Shown one piece after another: positions 16,171 through 24,687 of a DNA stretch of 64,000 nucleotides. The stretch is from JBBIJR01 sp037445875. Lineage in GTDB: Bacteria > CLD3 > SB21. The notes beneath the pieces were generated by a model. That model saw only the letters and a program-made list of their open reading frames with translations. It did no database searches and was not told the DNA's origin. The first letter of the stretch is position 1. Each line of letters opens with the position of its first letter. The translations under genes and the position numbers were made by a program. The stretch covers positions 4,627 through 68,626 of the forward strand of contig JBBIJR010000008.1 in the NCBI GenBank assembly GCA_037445875.1, read 5' to 3'.

Positions 16171-17642
16171 ACGCTATCACCGTTCGGTGCCGATCGACGC
16201 GCACGGGCTGGGAGCTCGATGAGGAAAGAGGTACCGGTGCCGGCTGTGCTGGTGAATGAAATGCGGCCACCGTGCCTCCGGACAATACCGTACGCCACAG
16301 CCAGCCCAAGGCCGACTCCCTGGCCGACATCCTTGGTTGTAAAGAATGGGTCAAAAATGCGGTGCCGGATCTCCTCAGGAATTCCTTTCCCGTTGTCGGA
16401 GATCTCCACGACGATCGTGCTCTCGGCACAGGTTGTCGTGATCGTCACGCTACCCCCGGTGGGGGATGACCCGGCGGCATCGAACGCGTTCTCCAAGACG
16501 GAAAAAAGCGCCTGGTTTACCAGAGCAGCCTGACATTCAAGCGGAGGCAGCATCCCGTAGTTGCGCACAACAGCTGTTGCGGGTGCCCTGGGAGACAGTA
16601 TGGTGAGCGCGCCGTCGATCTCCTTGCATAGATCAACCGTCTGCAATTCCGCCTCGTCCAGATGGGTAAAGGACCGCAATTTCGCAATGAGGTCGGCTAT
16701 GCGCTCAGCGCCACGATCGCAGGAAGCTATCGTTTTCTCTACATCGCCGATCACGAAACTGTAGTCGATGAGCTGCTTTTGGGCTTCAATCTCCTGTCCG
16801 TCTGCATGATCCTCGTACAGTCTTAGAAGGCGGGTGAGATCCTGCACGTATCCCCTCAGATTCGCCAGGTTCCCACGTATAAAACCCAGTGGATTGTTGA
16901 TCTCATGAGCCAGTCCGGCGGTCATTCGTCCCAGCGAGGCCAGTTTTTCCGACTGGACGACCTGCAGTTCCGCTTCTTTCAGGCGGCGATAGGCCTCTTC
17001 GGTTTGTTTTCTCTGCTTTTCAAGTACGAACTGCTGATAGAATTCATTCCTGCGAACCTGTACGTTGATGTACGAACCGATGATGGCCACGCTGCAGACC
17101 AACAACATCACTACCTGCCGATAGATGAAGTCCTCCAGATCGATTTGGGCCGTAAGAAAGACAATCCCGATATTCGACGCGAGGATAAGCGTAAACAGGT
17201 ATACATATTCCGCGAACCCGAAGTGGAAGAAGATGAGTACGTAGAAGATCATGATGATGTAAATGGGATACGTCGGTGACTCATATCCGCCAAGGCGAAT
17301 GACAAAGAAAGGAAACGTCAGCGCCCAACCCGTGAACAACGAAAGGGCGACAGGTCTCACGCGCGTTTTGAACCCGTGCAAGCGCAACGCATAGAGGAGC
17401 CCGGAGCACGCAAGCACGAGGAATACATTGTAGAAGGGAAAGCCCAATTCGCCGAGAATTCTTCCCACCGCCACGAAAAGCTGGCTGGCAATCACTACTA
17501 TGAGAAAAACGCTCGAATTTCGGACATTGCGTTCATTCTTCAATAGCTCAAATTCACGCAGGGCGGAGGGCGTATTTTGAAAAAACTCGTCGAGCCTTTG
17601 ACTGCTCAAACCAATCAACCGATCAATCGCAGGTATGTTCAT
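16167..17642 (-). CDS. Membrane sensor histidine kinase
   Basis: The 491-residue protein has six predicted membrane helices between about residues 44 and 192, with no large outside domain. A coiled-coil linker (200-232) leads to a HisKA domain with phospho-acceptor His246 (AGLAHEINNPLG) and a HATPase domain with NALFSVLENAFDAAG-like N-box, DNGKGIPEE and GVGLGLAVAYGI. The N-terminal 40 residues are soluble. No response regulator is adjacent, so its partner is unknown; the lone receiver at 26584 is one candidate. The signal is unknown. It has its own promoter at 17685-17713. Confidence 0.9.
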   Translation of the reverse strand: MNIPAIDRLIGLSSQRLDEFFQNTPSALREFELLKNERNVRNSSVFLIVVIASQLFVAVGRILGELGFPFYNVFLVLACSGLLYALRLHGFKTRVRPVALSLFTGWALTFPFFVIRLGGYESPTYPIYIIMIFYVLIFFHFGFAEYVYLFTLILASNIGIVFLTAQIDLEDFIYRQVVMLLVCSVAIIGSYINVQVRRNEFYQQFVLEKQRKQTEEAYRRLKEAELQVVQSEKLASLGRMTAGLAHEINNPLGFIRGNLANLRGYVQDLTRLLRLYEDHADGQEIEAQKQLIDYSFVIGDVEKTIASCDRGAERIADLIAKLRSFTHLDEAELQTVDLCKEIDGALTILSPRAPATAVVRNYGMLPPLECQAALVNQALFSVLENAFDAAGSSPTGGSVTITTTCAESTIVVEISDNGKGIPEEIRHRIFDPFFTTKDVGQGVGLGLAVAYGIVRRHGGRISFTSTAGTGTSFLIELPARARRSAPNGDSV

Positions 17643-17684
17643 TCGAATACCCGTTCGCGGTGAGGTTCGGTTTCCGTTGACGAA

Positions 17685-17713
17685 AATGTAGCGGAAGCGC
17701 GGCTCAAATGCAA
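17685..17713 (-). promoter_or_regulatory. Predicted promoter of the sensor kinase gene
   Basis: On the minus strand TTGCAT (17713-17708) and TACATT (17690-17685) are 17 bases apart, some 40 bases before the kinase start. It lies back to back with the nuclease promoter at 17729-17757. Confidence 0.65.
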
Positions 17714-17728
17714 AGCGCGCAAAAGATC

Positions 17729-17757
17729 TTGAGATTGTAACGAGTCGCGCGTAAGTT
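17729..17757 (+). promoter_or_regulatory. Predicted promoter of the secreted nuclease gene
   Basis: TTGAGA (17729-17734) and TAAGTT (17752-17757) are 17 bases apart. This places transcription start near 17764 and rules out the in-frame TTG at 17756 as a start codon. Confidence 0.6.
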
Positions 17758-17788
17758 GGGTGTGGATTACACGTGTGATCAGCGGGTT

Positions 17789-18967
17789 ATGAACGACGAG
17801 CGACAGGGTTGCCGTTACAAGCGCCGGACCGGGCTCCGGATTCGATGGGTCCCCTCTATCTTTGTTAGCCTCGTTGTCTTGTCATCACCCGTTTGGACTC
17901 AGAACGTCGAGGGCGTGCCCGGCGAAATCCCCACGGAGATTATCTTCCCCGGTTTGTATGGTCAGCAATTGCTGGACAGCCTTGTGTCGAGGTATAAACC
18001 AATGTCGACGGAACTGTTATCCTATAATGGCGCGCGGGATCGTATGTACGCCATACTCGATAACGTTGGCGACACGGTAACCTGTGTGTATACAGGCTAC
18101 AAGGTCTTCGTACCTTACAATGCCCCGAATCCGCGTGACTACACCAACGCGGCCGATCCCATTATGAACGCCGAACACACGTATCCGCGCAGCCTGTTCG
18201 GAGACGCCCCTCAGCCGAGAGCCGACCTGCACCACCTTTTCCCCACCAATGAGGACGCCAACGCCGCCAGGGGTAACCTCCCGTTCGACGAGATTCCCGA
18301 TAACATTACCGATCGGTGGTGGAGAGGTGTGTCCTTCGTCCAGTCTATACCGACGTCCGATATAGACGAGTATAGCGAGGAGGACATGGGTATTCGATTT
18401 GAGCCTCGGGAAGGTCACAAAGGAAACGTGGCACGCGCCATGTTCTACCTATACACGATGTACCGGGCGGAATGCGATGCCGCAGATCCAAATTTCTTCC
18501 ACTTACAGAAGAACGTGCTCTGGATGTGGAACACATTGGATCCGGTCGATTCCACGGAGATGTCCCGGACCGATTCCATCGCCGTGTCCCAGGGTGGAAA
18601 GAGGAACCCGTTTGTGCTCGATACCACCCTGGTTGGACGAGCCTATTTCGGTGTAGTTGACGTGACCCATCCCGCCGTCGGCGGCGCAAAAACGTTCGTA
18701 CTCGAGCAGAACTTCCCGAATCCATTCAATCCTTGGACCGCTATCGAGTACCGGCTCGCGACGCCGCGTACCGTATCGCTGCGCGTTTACAATGTGCTGG
18801 GGCAGGAAGTCCGAGTGCTGGTGAACGGCCGCCAATCGGCTGGCTCGCACCGCGTCGAGTGGGACGGCCGCGACGGTGCTGGCAGGACGGTATCCTCGGG
18901 CGTTTACCTGAGCGTCCTGTCGGACGGTCAGACCGTGCGTTCAAGAAAAATGCTCCTTCTGAGGTGA
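17789..18967 (+). CDS. Secreted endonuclease I with C-terminal FlgD-like sorting domain
   Basis: This 392-residue protein is an EndA/NucM-type nuclease that cuts DNA and RNA outside the cytoplasm. A signal peptide covers the basic start and the stretch IRWVPSIFVSLVVLSSPVWTQ. The nuclease core has the family motifs NAEHTYPRSLFG, DLHHLFPTNEDANAARGNLPF and EGHKGNVARAMFYLYTMY, then a GGKRNPFV-type motif. The last 90 residues start with FVLEQNFPNPFNP and end with SSGVYLSVL and SRKMLLLR, the FlgD-like/type-A sorting domain of FCB bacteria. I chose ATG 17789 because the promoter boxes exclude earlier starts. It stands alone between the kinase and tRNA-Gln. A role in nutrient DNA use or surface defence is guesswork. 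Confidence 0.9.
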   Translation: MNDERQGCRYKRRTGLRIRWVPSIFVSLVVLSSPVWTQNVEGVPGEIPTEIIFPGLYGQQLLDSLVSRYKPMSTELLSYNGARDRMYAILDNVGDTVTCVYTGYKVFVPYNAPNPRDYTNAADPIMNAEHTYPRSLFGDAPQPRADLHHLFPTNEDANAARGNLPFDEIPDNITDRWWRGVSFVQSIPTSDIDEYSEEDMGIRFEPREGHKGNVARAMFYLYTMYRAECDAADPNFFHLQKNVLWMWNTLDPVDSTEMSRTDSIAVSQGGKRNPFVLDTTLVGRAYFGVVDVTHPAVGGAKTFVLEQNFPNPFNPWTAIEYRLATPRTVSLRVYNVLGQEVRVLVNGRQSAGSHRVEWDGRDGAGRTVSSGVYLSVLSDGQTVRSRKMLLLR

Positions 18968-18975
18968 GATTCTTG

Positions 18976-19004
18976 TTGATTTTTCTTTAACGCCCGGATA
19001 TATT
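18976..19004 (+). promoter_or_regulatory. Predicted promoter of tRNA-Gln
   Basis: TTGATT (18976-18981) and TATATT (18999-19004) are 17 bases apart. Transcription would start near 19011, only a few bases before the tRNA. Confidence 0.65.
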
Positions 19005-19016
19005 CCCAACGTGAAC

Positions 19017-19087
19017 TGGAATGTCGTCCAACGGTAGGACAGTGGACTCTGGATCCATTAATCGGGGTTCGAATCCCTGCATTCCAG
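19017..19087 (+). tRNA. tRNA-Gln (anticodon CTG)
   Basis: The 71-base sequence folds into a cloverleaf. The acceptor stem TGGAATG pairs with CATTCCA, the D-stem is GTCC/GGAC, and the anticodon stem GTGGA/TCCAT holds loop CTCTGGA with anticodon CTG, which reads CAG. The T-arm is CGGGG-TTCGAAT-CCCTG. The U1-A72 pair and discriminator G fit tRNA-Gln. CCA is not encoded. The nearby gatA gene fits indirect charging of tRNA-Gln through Glu-tRNA-Gln. Confidence 0.94.
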
Positions 19088-19095
19088 CAGCCGAC

Positions 19096-19124
19096 GCCAT
19101 GTGGAGAACACATGGCTTTTTTTT
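19096..19124 (+). terminator. Rho-independent terminator after tRNA-Gln
   Basis: A perfect 8-bp stem GCCATGTG/CACATGGC with loop GAGAA is followed by eight T residues. It also lies just past the 3' end of the convergent mmdB gene. Confidence 0.9.
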
Positions 19125-19153
19125 GTACGCGATTCGCCGTTGGACCTCTCTCC

Positions 19154-20287
19154 TCATTTCCCAAGCGTGGCCAGAAGTATGCCTGCCGCTATTGCCGTTC
19201 CAATAACCCCTGCGACGTTCGGTCCCATTGCATGCATGAGAAGGTAGTTCCTCGAATTGTACTCCTGTCCTACGTTATGGGAAACGCGCGCGGCCATTGG
19301 GACCGCCGACACCCCGGCGGAGCCGATCAGTGGATTCACCTTTCCCCCTGTCAGCCGGAACAGAAGTTTACCGAAGAGCAAGCCCCCGACCGTAGAGAAT
19401 CCGAATGCGACAACGCCGAGACAGAGGATCTTAAGGGTCTCGATCCGGAGGAAGACTTCGGCGCTCATGGTCGTGCCGACACACGTGCCCAGGAAGAACG
19501 TGACGATATTGATCAGTTCGTTCTGTGCCATATGGGACAAGCGCTCGACGACCCCACTTTCGCGCAGGAGGTTGCCGCCCATGAGCATGGCGAGAAGGGG
19601 CGCTGCGGGCGGCACGATCAACACCCCGATGGCGGTTACAAAGATCGGAAACATGATCTTGATCTTCTTGGACACGGGTTTTGGCATCTCCATGACGACC
19701 TGGCGTTCCTCATCCGTTGTCATCCATCGCATCAGCGGGGGCTGGATCAAGGGAACCAGCGCCATGTACGAGTAGGCAGCGACCGCAATGGGTCCGAGCA
19801 AGTGCGGCGCCAGCTTGAGGGTCAGGTAGATGGCCGTCGGTCCGTCGGCCCCGCCAATGATCCCAATGGCCGCCGCTTCGCTCAAGTCGAAACCGAGGGC
19901 CACGGCAGTTATCAAGGCGATGAAAACGCCGAACTGGGCCGCGGCGCCGAGCAAGAACGTCTTCGGGTTGGATAACAACGGGCCAAAATCCGTCATGGCA
20001 CCGATCCCCAGAAAAATCAGCGGCGGAAATATTTCCAACTCGATGCCCTGGGAGAGATAGTAGTAGAGGCCGCCGATCTCCCCGTCGTGGGGCGCTGTCA
20101 ACAGGCCGTTACCGGGCAGGTTGACAAGAAACGCACCCAACCCGATCGGAAGCAGCAGCAGCGGCTCAAAGCCACGCTTCACGGCAAGGTAGATTAGGAG
20201 GACTGCAACCACCAGCATAGAAACCTGGCCCCACGTCAGTGCCCAGAATCCCATGCCGAGAAGAAATTTCTCAATATGCTGAAGCAC
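19154..20287 (-). CDS. mmdB: Na+-translocating decarboxylase beta subunit
   Basis: This 377-residue membrane protein is the beta subunit of the OadB/MmdB/GcdB family, which decarboxylates carboxybiotin and pumps Na+ outward. It is built of about nine to eleven hydrophobic helices. The conserved GGADGPTAIY motif holds the essential aspartate, and the C-terminal half shows NPLIGSAGVSAVPMAAR and NYLLMHAMGPNVAGVIG. It is the last gene of the mmdA-D-C-B cluster, 2 bases after the carrier gene. Family identity is clear; the acyl-CoA substrate is set by the alpha subunit. Confidence 0.95.
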   Translation of the reverse strand: MLQHIEKFLLGMGFWALTWGQVSMLVVAVLLIYLAVKRGFEPLLLLPIGLGAFLVNLPGNGLLTAPHDGEIGGLYYYLSQGIELEIFPPLIFLGIGAMTDFGPLLSNPKTFLLGAAAQFGVFIALITAVALGFDLSEAAAIGIIGGADGPTAIYLTLKLAPHLLGPIAVAAYSYMALVPLIQPPLMRWMTTDEERQVVMEMPKPVSKKIKIMFPIFVTAIGVLIVPPAAPLLAMLMGGNLLRESGVVERLSHMAQNELINIVTFFLGTCVGTTMSAEVFLRIETLKILCLGVVAFGFSTVGGLLFGKLLFRLTGGKVNPLIGSAGVSAVPMAARVSHNVGQEYNSRNYLLMHAMGPNVAGVIGTAIAAGILLATLGK

Positions 20288-20289
20288 GC

Positions 20290-20682
20290 TTATTCAAACG
20301 TTAGGAGAGCCCGGCCGGCCTCGATGCTTTCAGACAGCTTCACGTGGATGGACTTGATCTTTCCGGCATGAGGGGCTGAGATGTTGGTTTTCATCTTCAT
20401 GGCTTCCAACACGAACAAGATGTCGTTTTCCCCGACTTCCTGTCCCTCCTGAATCGGTATGTCGAGCACAACGCCGTTGATCGGGGACGTGAGCGTTTTG
20501 CTATCCCCCGCCTTTACCTTCGGCTTAGGTGCCTTACCCGCCGGTTTTACGGGGATGACCTGGGTGGCAGTCGGCTGGACCGGCCTGACAGCCTGCTGAA
20601 CCTCGATCGCATCGTCGTCCAGTACTACCTCGACATCCACTTCGTATCGTTTTCCGTTGACCGTAATGAGCAGTTTCTTCAT
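20290..20682 (-). CDS. mmdC: Biotin carboxyl carrier subunit of the decarboxylase
   Basis: This 130-residue protein carries the biotin that shuttles CO2 from the carboxyltransferase to the membrane pump. A flexible Pro/Ala/Lys linker (about residues 32-60) leads to a biotinyl domain with SPINGVVLDIPIQEGQEV and the modification motif EAMKMKT, biotin on Lys96. The domain ends normally with GKIKSIHVKLSESIEAGRALLTFE-like strands. It sits between the gamma and beta subunit genes with gaps of 4 and 2 bases. Confidence 0.93.
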   Translation of the reverse strand: MKKLLITVNGKRYEVDVEVVLDDDAIEVQQAVRPVQPTATQVIPVKPAGKAPKPKVKAGDSKTLTSPINGVVLDIPIQEGQEVGENDILFVLEAMKMKTNISAPHAGKIKSIHVKLSESIEAGRALLTFE

Positions 20683-20686
20683 CGGA

Positions 20687-21040
20687 CTACCTCTTAGAGA
20701 CTGAATGCGATGCCATGATGTTGATGCGTCCCGTCACGGCCCAGGAAGGAGTGGCGTTCGTCGCCAGGAACTTTATGCGTCGAATCACAATCGGCTTCCG
20801 GATGGCCAGCGTGGCCGCCGCCGCCAGTACAGCGACCAATTCGTCATTGAACTGAGGATCGGTGGTGCCGGTTTCGAGCCGTCTCGCGTATCTTCGGATT
20901 CTCCAGGCGTTGATCCGTTCGTCCGCGCTCCGGAGCAACCAAATGGTTCCTGCCAGCAATACCAGTGCAGCGAAAACACCGCCCAAACCCACTGGAAGCA
21001 ACATTAGCGCTTCTATCAGCCGATCGGCCAAAGTACCCAA
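20687..21040 (-). CDS. mmdD: Decarboxylase gamma/delta subunit (OadG/MmdD family)
   Basis: This 117-residue protein has one membrane helix near residues 13-36 (LLPVGLGGVFAALVLLAG) and a charged cytoplasmic tail. That is the layout of OadG/MmdD subunits, which hold the soluble carboxyltransferase to the membrane pump. Sequence conservation in this family is low, so the call relies on the topology and on the position between mmdA and mmdC, with gaps of 5 and 4 bases. Later residues (ELVAVLAAAATLAI) match the usual tail helix. Confidence 0.82.
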   Translation of the reverse strand: MGTLADRLIEALMLLPVGLGGVFAALVLLAGTIWLLRSADERINAWRIRRYARRLETGTTDPQFNDELVAVLAAAATLAIRKPIVIRRIKFLATNATPSWAVTGRINIMASHSVSKR

Positions 21041-21045
21041 CTCCT

Positions 21046-22602
21046 TTATAACGGTATCAGACCGTGTTTTTTTTGCGGGCGGATATCACGCTTACTTCTC
21101 AGCGACTCCAGAGCAATACTGAGGTACATTCGTGTGTCTTTAGGTTCGATCACGGCATCGACCAAACCCCGTGCCGCCGCCACGTAGGGCGTTTCGAATT
21201 CATCCCGGTACTGCTCAATCAGTTCCTTGCGTTTTTCATTAGGATCCGCTGCAGGTTTTATTTCGTTCCGGAACAAAACGCTCACGGCCCCCTCTGCTCC
21301 CATCACGGCGATCTCGGCCGTTGGCCATGCAGCAACACGATCCGCCCCCAGGCTCTTCGCACACATGGCCAGGTACGCGCCGCCATAGGCCTTCCTAACG
21401 ACAATGCTCACCTTGGGAACGGTAGCGGCAGAAAACGAGAAGAGCATCTTCGCTCCATGCCGTATGATGCCTCCGAATTCCTGCTCAATACCCGGCATGA
21501 ATCCCGGCACGTCAACAAATGAAACGAGCGGAATGTTGAATGCATTGCAGAATCGGATGAACCGGGAAGCTTTGTCGGACGCATCGATATCGATGGAACC
21601 AAAGCGCTCCATGGGCTGGTTGGCCACGACTCCGACCACGCGACCATTGAGCCGCGCAAAGCAGCAGATCATGTTCCTTGCGTAATGACTGTGGATCTCA
21701 AACATAGTACCGGCGTCGAAGACGCGGTGGAGAATATCAAACATGTCGTACGGTGCACGCGGATCGTCCGGCACTATGCTGTTGAGGTTCTCGTCTTCGA
21801 TCATGACAAGTTCCCCTCCCGCCGGGACGGCTGGCGGGTCCTCCGTATTGTTGGAAGGTAGATAGCTCAGCAGAGTCTGGACCAACGTGATTGCCTCCGC
21901 GTCATCGCGAGCGATGAAATGGACATTCCCGCTGTGCGTTGCCTGTGCGTACGCTCCTCCCAACTCCTCGGCAGAAATGACTTCTCCGGTTGCCTCCTTG
22001 ATGACCTCGGGTCCGGCAATGAACATCTGCCCGGTACCCTCCACCATGATGATGAAATCGGTCAGGGCTGGTGAATACGCGGCTCCACCGGCGCACGGGC
22101 CCGCTATGATGGAAACCTGCGGCACGACACCCGACAGCAGGGTGTTGTAATAGAAAATGCGTCCGTAGCCGTCCAGGGAATCCACACCCTCTTGTATGCG
22201 GGCCCCGCCACTGTCATTGATACCCACGTACGGCACTCCCGCCTTCAGGGCCATCTCCATCACATCCACGACCTTTGAGGCATGTACGGCGCCGACACTT
22301 CCTCCCATCACGGTGAAGTCCTGTGAAGAAGCGTAGACCAACCGACCGCGGACGGCACCGATGGCCGTTACGACACCGTCGGCCGGCAGTGACTTGCCGG
22401 TCATGCCAAAGGAGGTAGCTCGATGAGTGGAAAAACTGTACAGTTCGTCAAAGAAAGCGTTGTCGAAAAGGAGGTGCAGCCTTTCCCTGGCCGTCATCTT
22501 GCCTTGTTCATGCTGAGCGTCTATCCGCTCTTGGCCACCGCCCAATTCAATCAGTGCTTTCTTCTGTCGAAGTTGCACTATCTTGTCTTTCACCCTGGCC
22601 AT
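21046..22602 (-). CDS. mmdA: Acyl-CoA carboxyltransferase / methylmalonyl-CoA decarboxylase alpha subunit
   Basis: This 518-residue protein belongs to the biotin-dependent carboxyltransferase family (MmdA/PccB). It moves a carboxyl group from an acyl-CoA, probably methylmalonyl-CoA, to biotin. Visible signs are KMTARERLHLLFD, SSQDFTVMGGSVG, the oxyanion loops INDSGGARIQEG and GPCAGGAAYSPALTD, and in the second half VDVPGFMPG and AYGGAYLAMCAKSLGAD. A good GGAGGGG ribosome site precedes ATG 22602. With mmdD, mmdC and mmdB it makes a complete Na+-pumping decarboxylase, although glutaconyl-CoA or a reversible carboxylase role cannot be excluded. I could not identify a promoter in the 160 bases upstream. 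Confidence 0.92.
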   Translation of the reverse strand: MARVKDKIVQLRQKKALIELGGGQERIDAQHEQGKMTARERLHLLFDNAFFDELYSFSTHRATSFGMTGKSLPADGVVTAIGAVRGRLVYASSQDFTVMGGSVGAVHASKVVDVMEMALKAGVPYVGINDSGGARIQEGVDSLDGYGRIFYYNTLLSGVVPQVSIIAGPCAGGAAYSPALTDFIIMVEGTGQMFIAGPEVIKEATGEVISAEELGGAYAQATHSGNVHFIARDDAEAITLVQTLLSYLPSNNTEDPPAVPAGGELVMIEDENLNSIVPDDPRAPYDMFDILHRVFDAGTMFEIHSHYARNMICCFARLNGRVVGVVANQPMERFGSIDIDASDKASRFIRFCNAFNIPLVSFVDVPGFMPGIEQEFGGIIRHGAKMLFSFSAATVPKVSIVVRKAYGGAYLAMCAKSLGADRVAAWPTAEIAVMGAEGAVSVLFRNEIKPAADPNEKRKELIEQYRDEFETPYVAAARGLVDAVIEPKDTRMYLSIALESLRSKRDIRPQKKHGLIPL

Positions 22603-22813
22603 GCGTCGTTCCCCTCCGCCAATGAATGCCGCTCCAGATCAAATTACGGCCTAAAGGGTCTCAAAAAAATGAGATTAGTCAAGTTTGGACGCATTGCCCT
22701 TAAATCATTTGAAATCAGTTGATTCTCTGAGTCCTGCATTTCCGTCGGCTCTTCCTCCATGATTCATGGCTCAATCGCGCGATCAGCGCATAAGGCATGG
22801 AGGTGTTCTTTTC

Positions 22814-22842
22814 TTGCTTTTTGTCATCAACTTGGTTACCTT
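22814..22842 (+). promoter_or_regulatory. Predicted tatA promoter
   Basis: TTGCTT (22814-22819) and TACCTT (22837-22842) are 17 bases apart. Transcription would start near 22849, 31 bases before the tatA ATG. Confidence 0.7.
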
Positions 22843-22879
22843 GACGGCGTTGCAAAACAATGTCATTGGGAGGTTTACG

Positions 22880-23065
22880 ATGAATTTAGGAATGCCTGAG
22901 ATCATAGTCATCTGCATTGCGGTACTGGTGCTTTTCGGGGCTAAGAAGATCCCCGAGTTTGCCCAGGGACTTGGCAAAGGAATTCGTGAATTCAAACGAG
23001 CCATGAATGCCACGGAAGACGAGATCAAGAAAGGTATCAGCGAGAGTCCGGACAAGAAGGCATAG
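22880..23065 (+). CDS. tatA: Twin-arginine translocase subunit TatA
   Basis: TatA forms the pore-like assembly that moves folded proteins across the inner membrane. The 61-residue product has the family form: one membrane helix (MPEIIVICIAVLVLFG), the FGAKKIPEFAQGLGKGIREFKRA hinge and amphipathic helix, and a short charged tail. I chose ATG 22880, which has the ribosome site GGGAGG 7 bases upstream; longer in-frame starts run through the promoter. No tatC is adjacent, so the rest of the translocase is encoded elsewhere. It is followed by a strong terminator. Confidence 0.95.
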   Translation: MNLGMPEIIVICIAVLVLFGAKKIPEFAQGLGKGIREFKRAMNATEDEIKKGISESPDKKA

Positions 23066-23106
23066 CCTGCGGCTTTCCGCTCCGCGGTGTGAACGGTTTG
23101 TGTATT

Positions 23107-23133
23107 AATCCCGATGTCGTCGGGATTTTTTTT
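23107..23133 (+). terminator. Rho-independent terminator after tatA
   Basis: An 8-bp stem AATCCCGA/TCGGGATT with loop TGTCG is followed by a T-run. It lies 41 bases past the tatA stop and 33 bases before gatA. Confidence 0.85.
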
Positions 23134-23165
23134 GTCCCCCACCCCACCCTTCCCGGAGGAATCGT

Positions 23166-24590
23166 GTGAACAAGGTTTACTCACAGATCGCTGCTGAATT
23201 GGAACGCGGAGAGGCAACATGCGTGGACATCGTACAGTCGTACTTCGACCGCATCGATCGCCAGAGGGATCTGAATGTTTTCATCACCCTATGCGATCGC
23301 GACAACGTCGTAGAACGAGCGCGTCAGATCGATCGGAGATTGCAGGAAGGTCGCGCCGGACGGTTGGCCGGAATGGTGGTTGCGGTGAAGGACGCCATCG
23401 CGATCAAGGACGTGCGGCATACGGCCGGATCCCGCATCCTGCAACAGTATGTGTCTCCTTATGACGCCACCGTGGTCGAGCGCATGGAACGAGAGGATGC
23501 GATCATCATTGGAAAGGCCAATATGGACGAGTTTGCTATGGGCTCTTCCAATGAGAATTCGGCTTTCGGTCCCGTGCTGAATCCTGTCGACGAATCCCGT
23601 GTTCCCGGCGGCTCCAGCGGAGGCAGCGTGGTCGCCGTGGCGGCCGGAATGGCTACCACCGCGCTGGGTTCGGAAACCGGCGGATCGGTGAGATTACCTG
23701 CGAGCTTCTGCGGCGTAACAGGGCTCAAGCCTACGTACGGCAGGATCTCGAGATACGGCTTGACGGCCTTTGCCTCTTCGTTCGATCAGATCGGTCCGAT
23801 TGCCAACAACGTGGCAGACACAGCCCTGTTGACCCAATGCATTGCGGGATTCGATGAGCTGGATTCGACCGCAGCTCCGATGGCTGTACCCGACTTCTCG
23901 ATTGATCGACTTCGAGGCGCACAGGGATTGCGCATCGGCGTTCCGCGGGAATACTTCGGCGAGGGACTGGATAGGACGGTGCGAGCAGCAGTCATGAAAA
24001 CCATAGACGGACTGGCTAGGGAGGGGGCCGAGATTGTTGATGTTTCCCTGCCTCACACCGAGTATGGCATCGCTACGTACTACATCCTCGTAACGGCCGA
24101 AGCCTCTTCTAATCTGGCCCGCTACGACGGCATTCGCTACACGGACCGTTCGCCCGGGACGCCGACGATTGGGGCCGTATACACAGACAGCCGAAGCGCC
24201 GGATTTGGATCTGAGGTCAAGAGACGGATTATGCTCGGAACGTATGTTCTCAGCGCGGGGTACTACGACGCTTTCTATCGAAAAGCCCAAAAAGTCCGAA
24301 GCCTGATCAAGCGTGACTTCGTGAACCTCTTTGCATCGGGCCTGGACTGCCTTGTAGCGCCCACCTCTCCGACAGTGGCTTTCCAACTGGGTGAGCGTAT
24401 CTCCGACCCTCTGACCATGTATCTTTCCGATGTCTACACGGTCAATGTGAACATTGCCGGCATTCCTTCACTCACCGTGCCGTGCGGCCAAGATCATCGT
24501 GGTTTGCCGATCGGGATTCAGGTCATGGCGGATTTTTTTGACGAATCTATGTGTTTTCGCGTTGGTGAAGCCATTGAACGTCTTTCGTGA
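23166..24590 (+). CDS. gatA: Asp-tRNA(Asn)/Glu-tRNA(Gln) amidotransferase subunit A
   Basis: GatA is the glutaminase/amidase subunit that supplies ammonia to GatB for converting Glu-tRNA-Gln to Gln-tRNA-Gln. The 474-residue product is an amidase-signature enzyme: catalytic Lys in GMVVAVKDAIAIKD, the cis-Ser in PGGSSGGSVVAVAAGM and the nucleophile Ser in GSETGGSVRLPASFCG. The C-terminal half has SLTVPCGQDHRGLPIGIQVM. It starts at GTG 23166 with ribosome site GGAGGAA. gatB and gatC are not adjacent. It follows the tatA terminator, so it depends on read-through or a promoter I cannot place. Confidence 0.95.
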   Translation: MNKVYSQIAAELERGEATCVDIVQSYFDRIDRQRDLNVFITLCDRDNVVERARQIDRRLQEGRAGRLAGMVVAVKDAIAIKDVRHTAGSRILQQYVSPYDATVVERMEREDAIIIGKANMDEFAMGSSNENSAFGPVLNPVDESRVPGGSSGGSVVAVAAGMATTALGSETGGSVRLPASFCGVTGLKPTYGRISRYGLTAFASSFDQIGPIANNVADTALLTQCIAGFDELDSTAAPMAVPDFSIDRLRGAQGLRIGVPREYFGEGLDRTVRAAVMKTIDGLAREGAEIVDVSLPHTEYGIATYYILVTAEASSNLARYDGIRYTDRSPGTPTIGAVYTDSRSAGFGSEVKRRIMLGTYVLSAGYYDAFYRKAQKVRSLIKRDFVNLFASGLDCLVAPTSPTVAFQLGERISDPLTMYLSDVYTVNVNIAGIPSLTVPCGQDHRGLPIGIQVMADFFDESMCFRVGEAIERLS

Positions 24591-24687
24591 ATCAAAGCCC
24601 GGAGCGCCTCCATCGGTACGGACGGCCTGCGGGACTAGTGGTCGGGTTCGTAGCACTCGACCCGGGACTCCGGGCCCTCGAAGCCTC

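Noticed and set aside
22603..22813. Small RNA or riboswitch upstream of mmdA
   Set aside because: Only a weak 5-bp hairpin (TCTCA/TGAGA around a T-run) is seen; no conserved riboswitch core or terminator is present.
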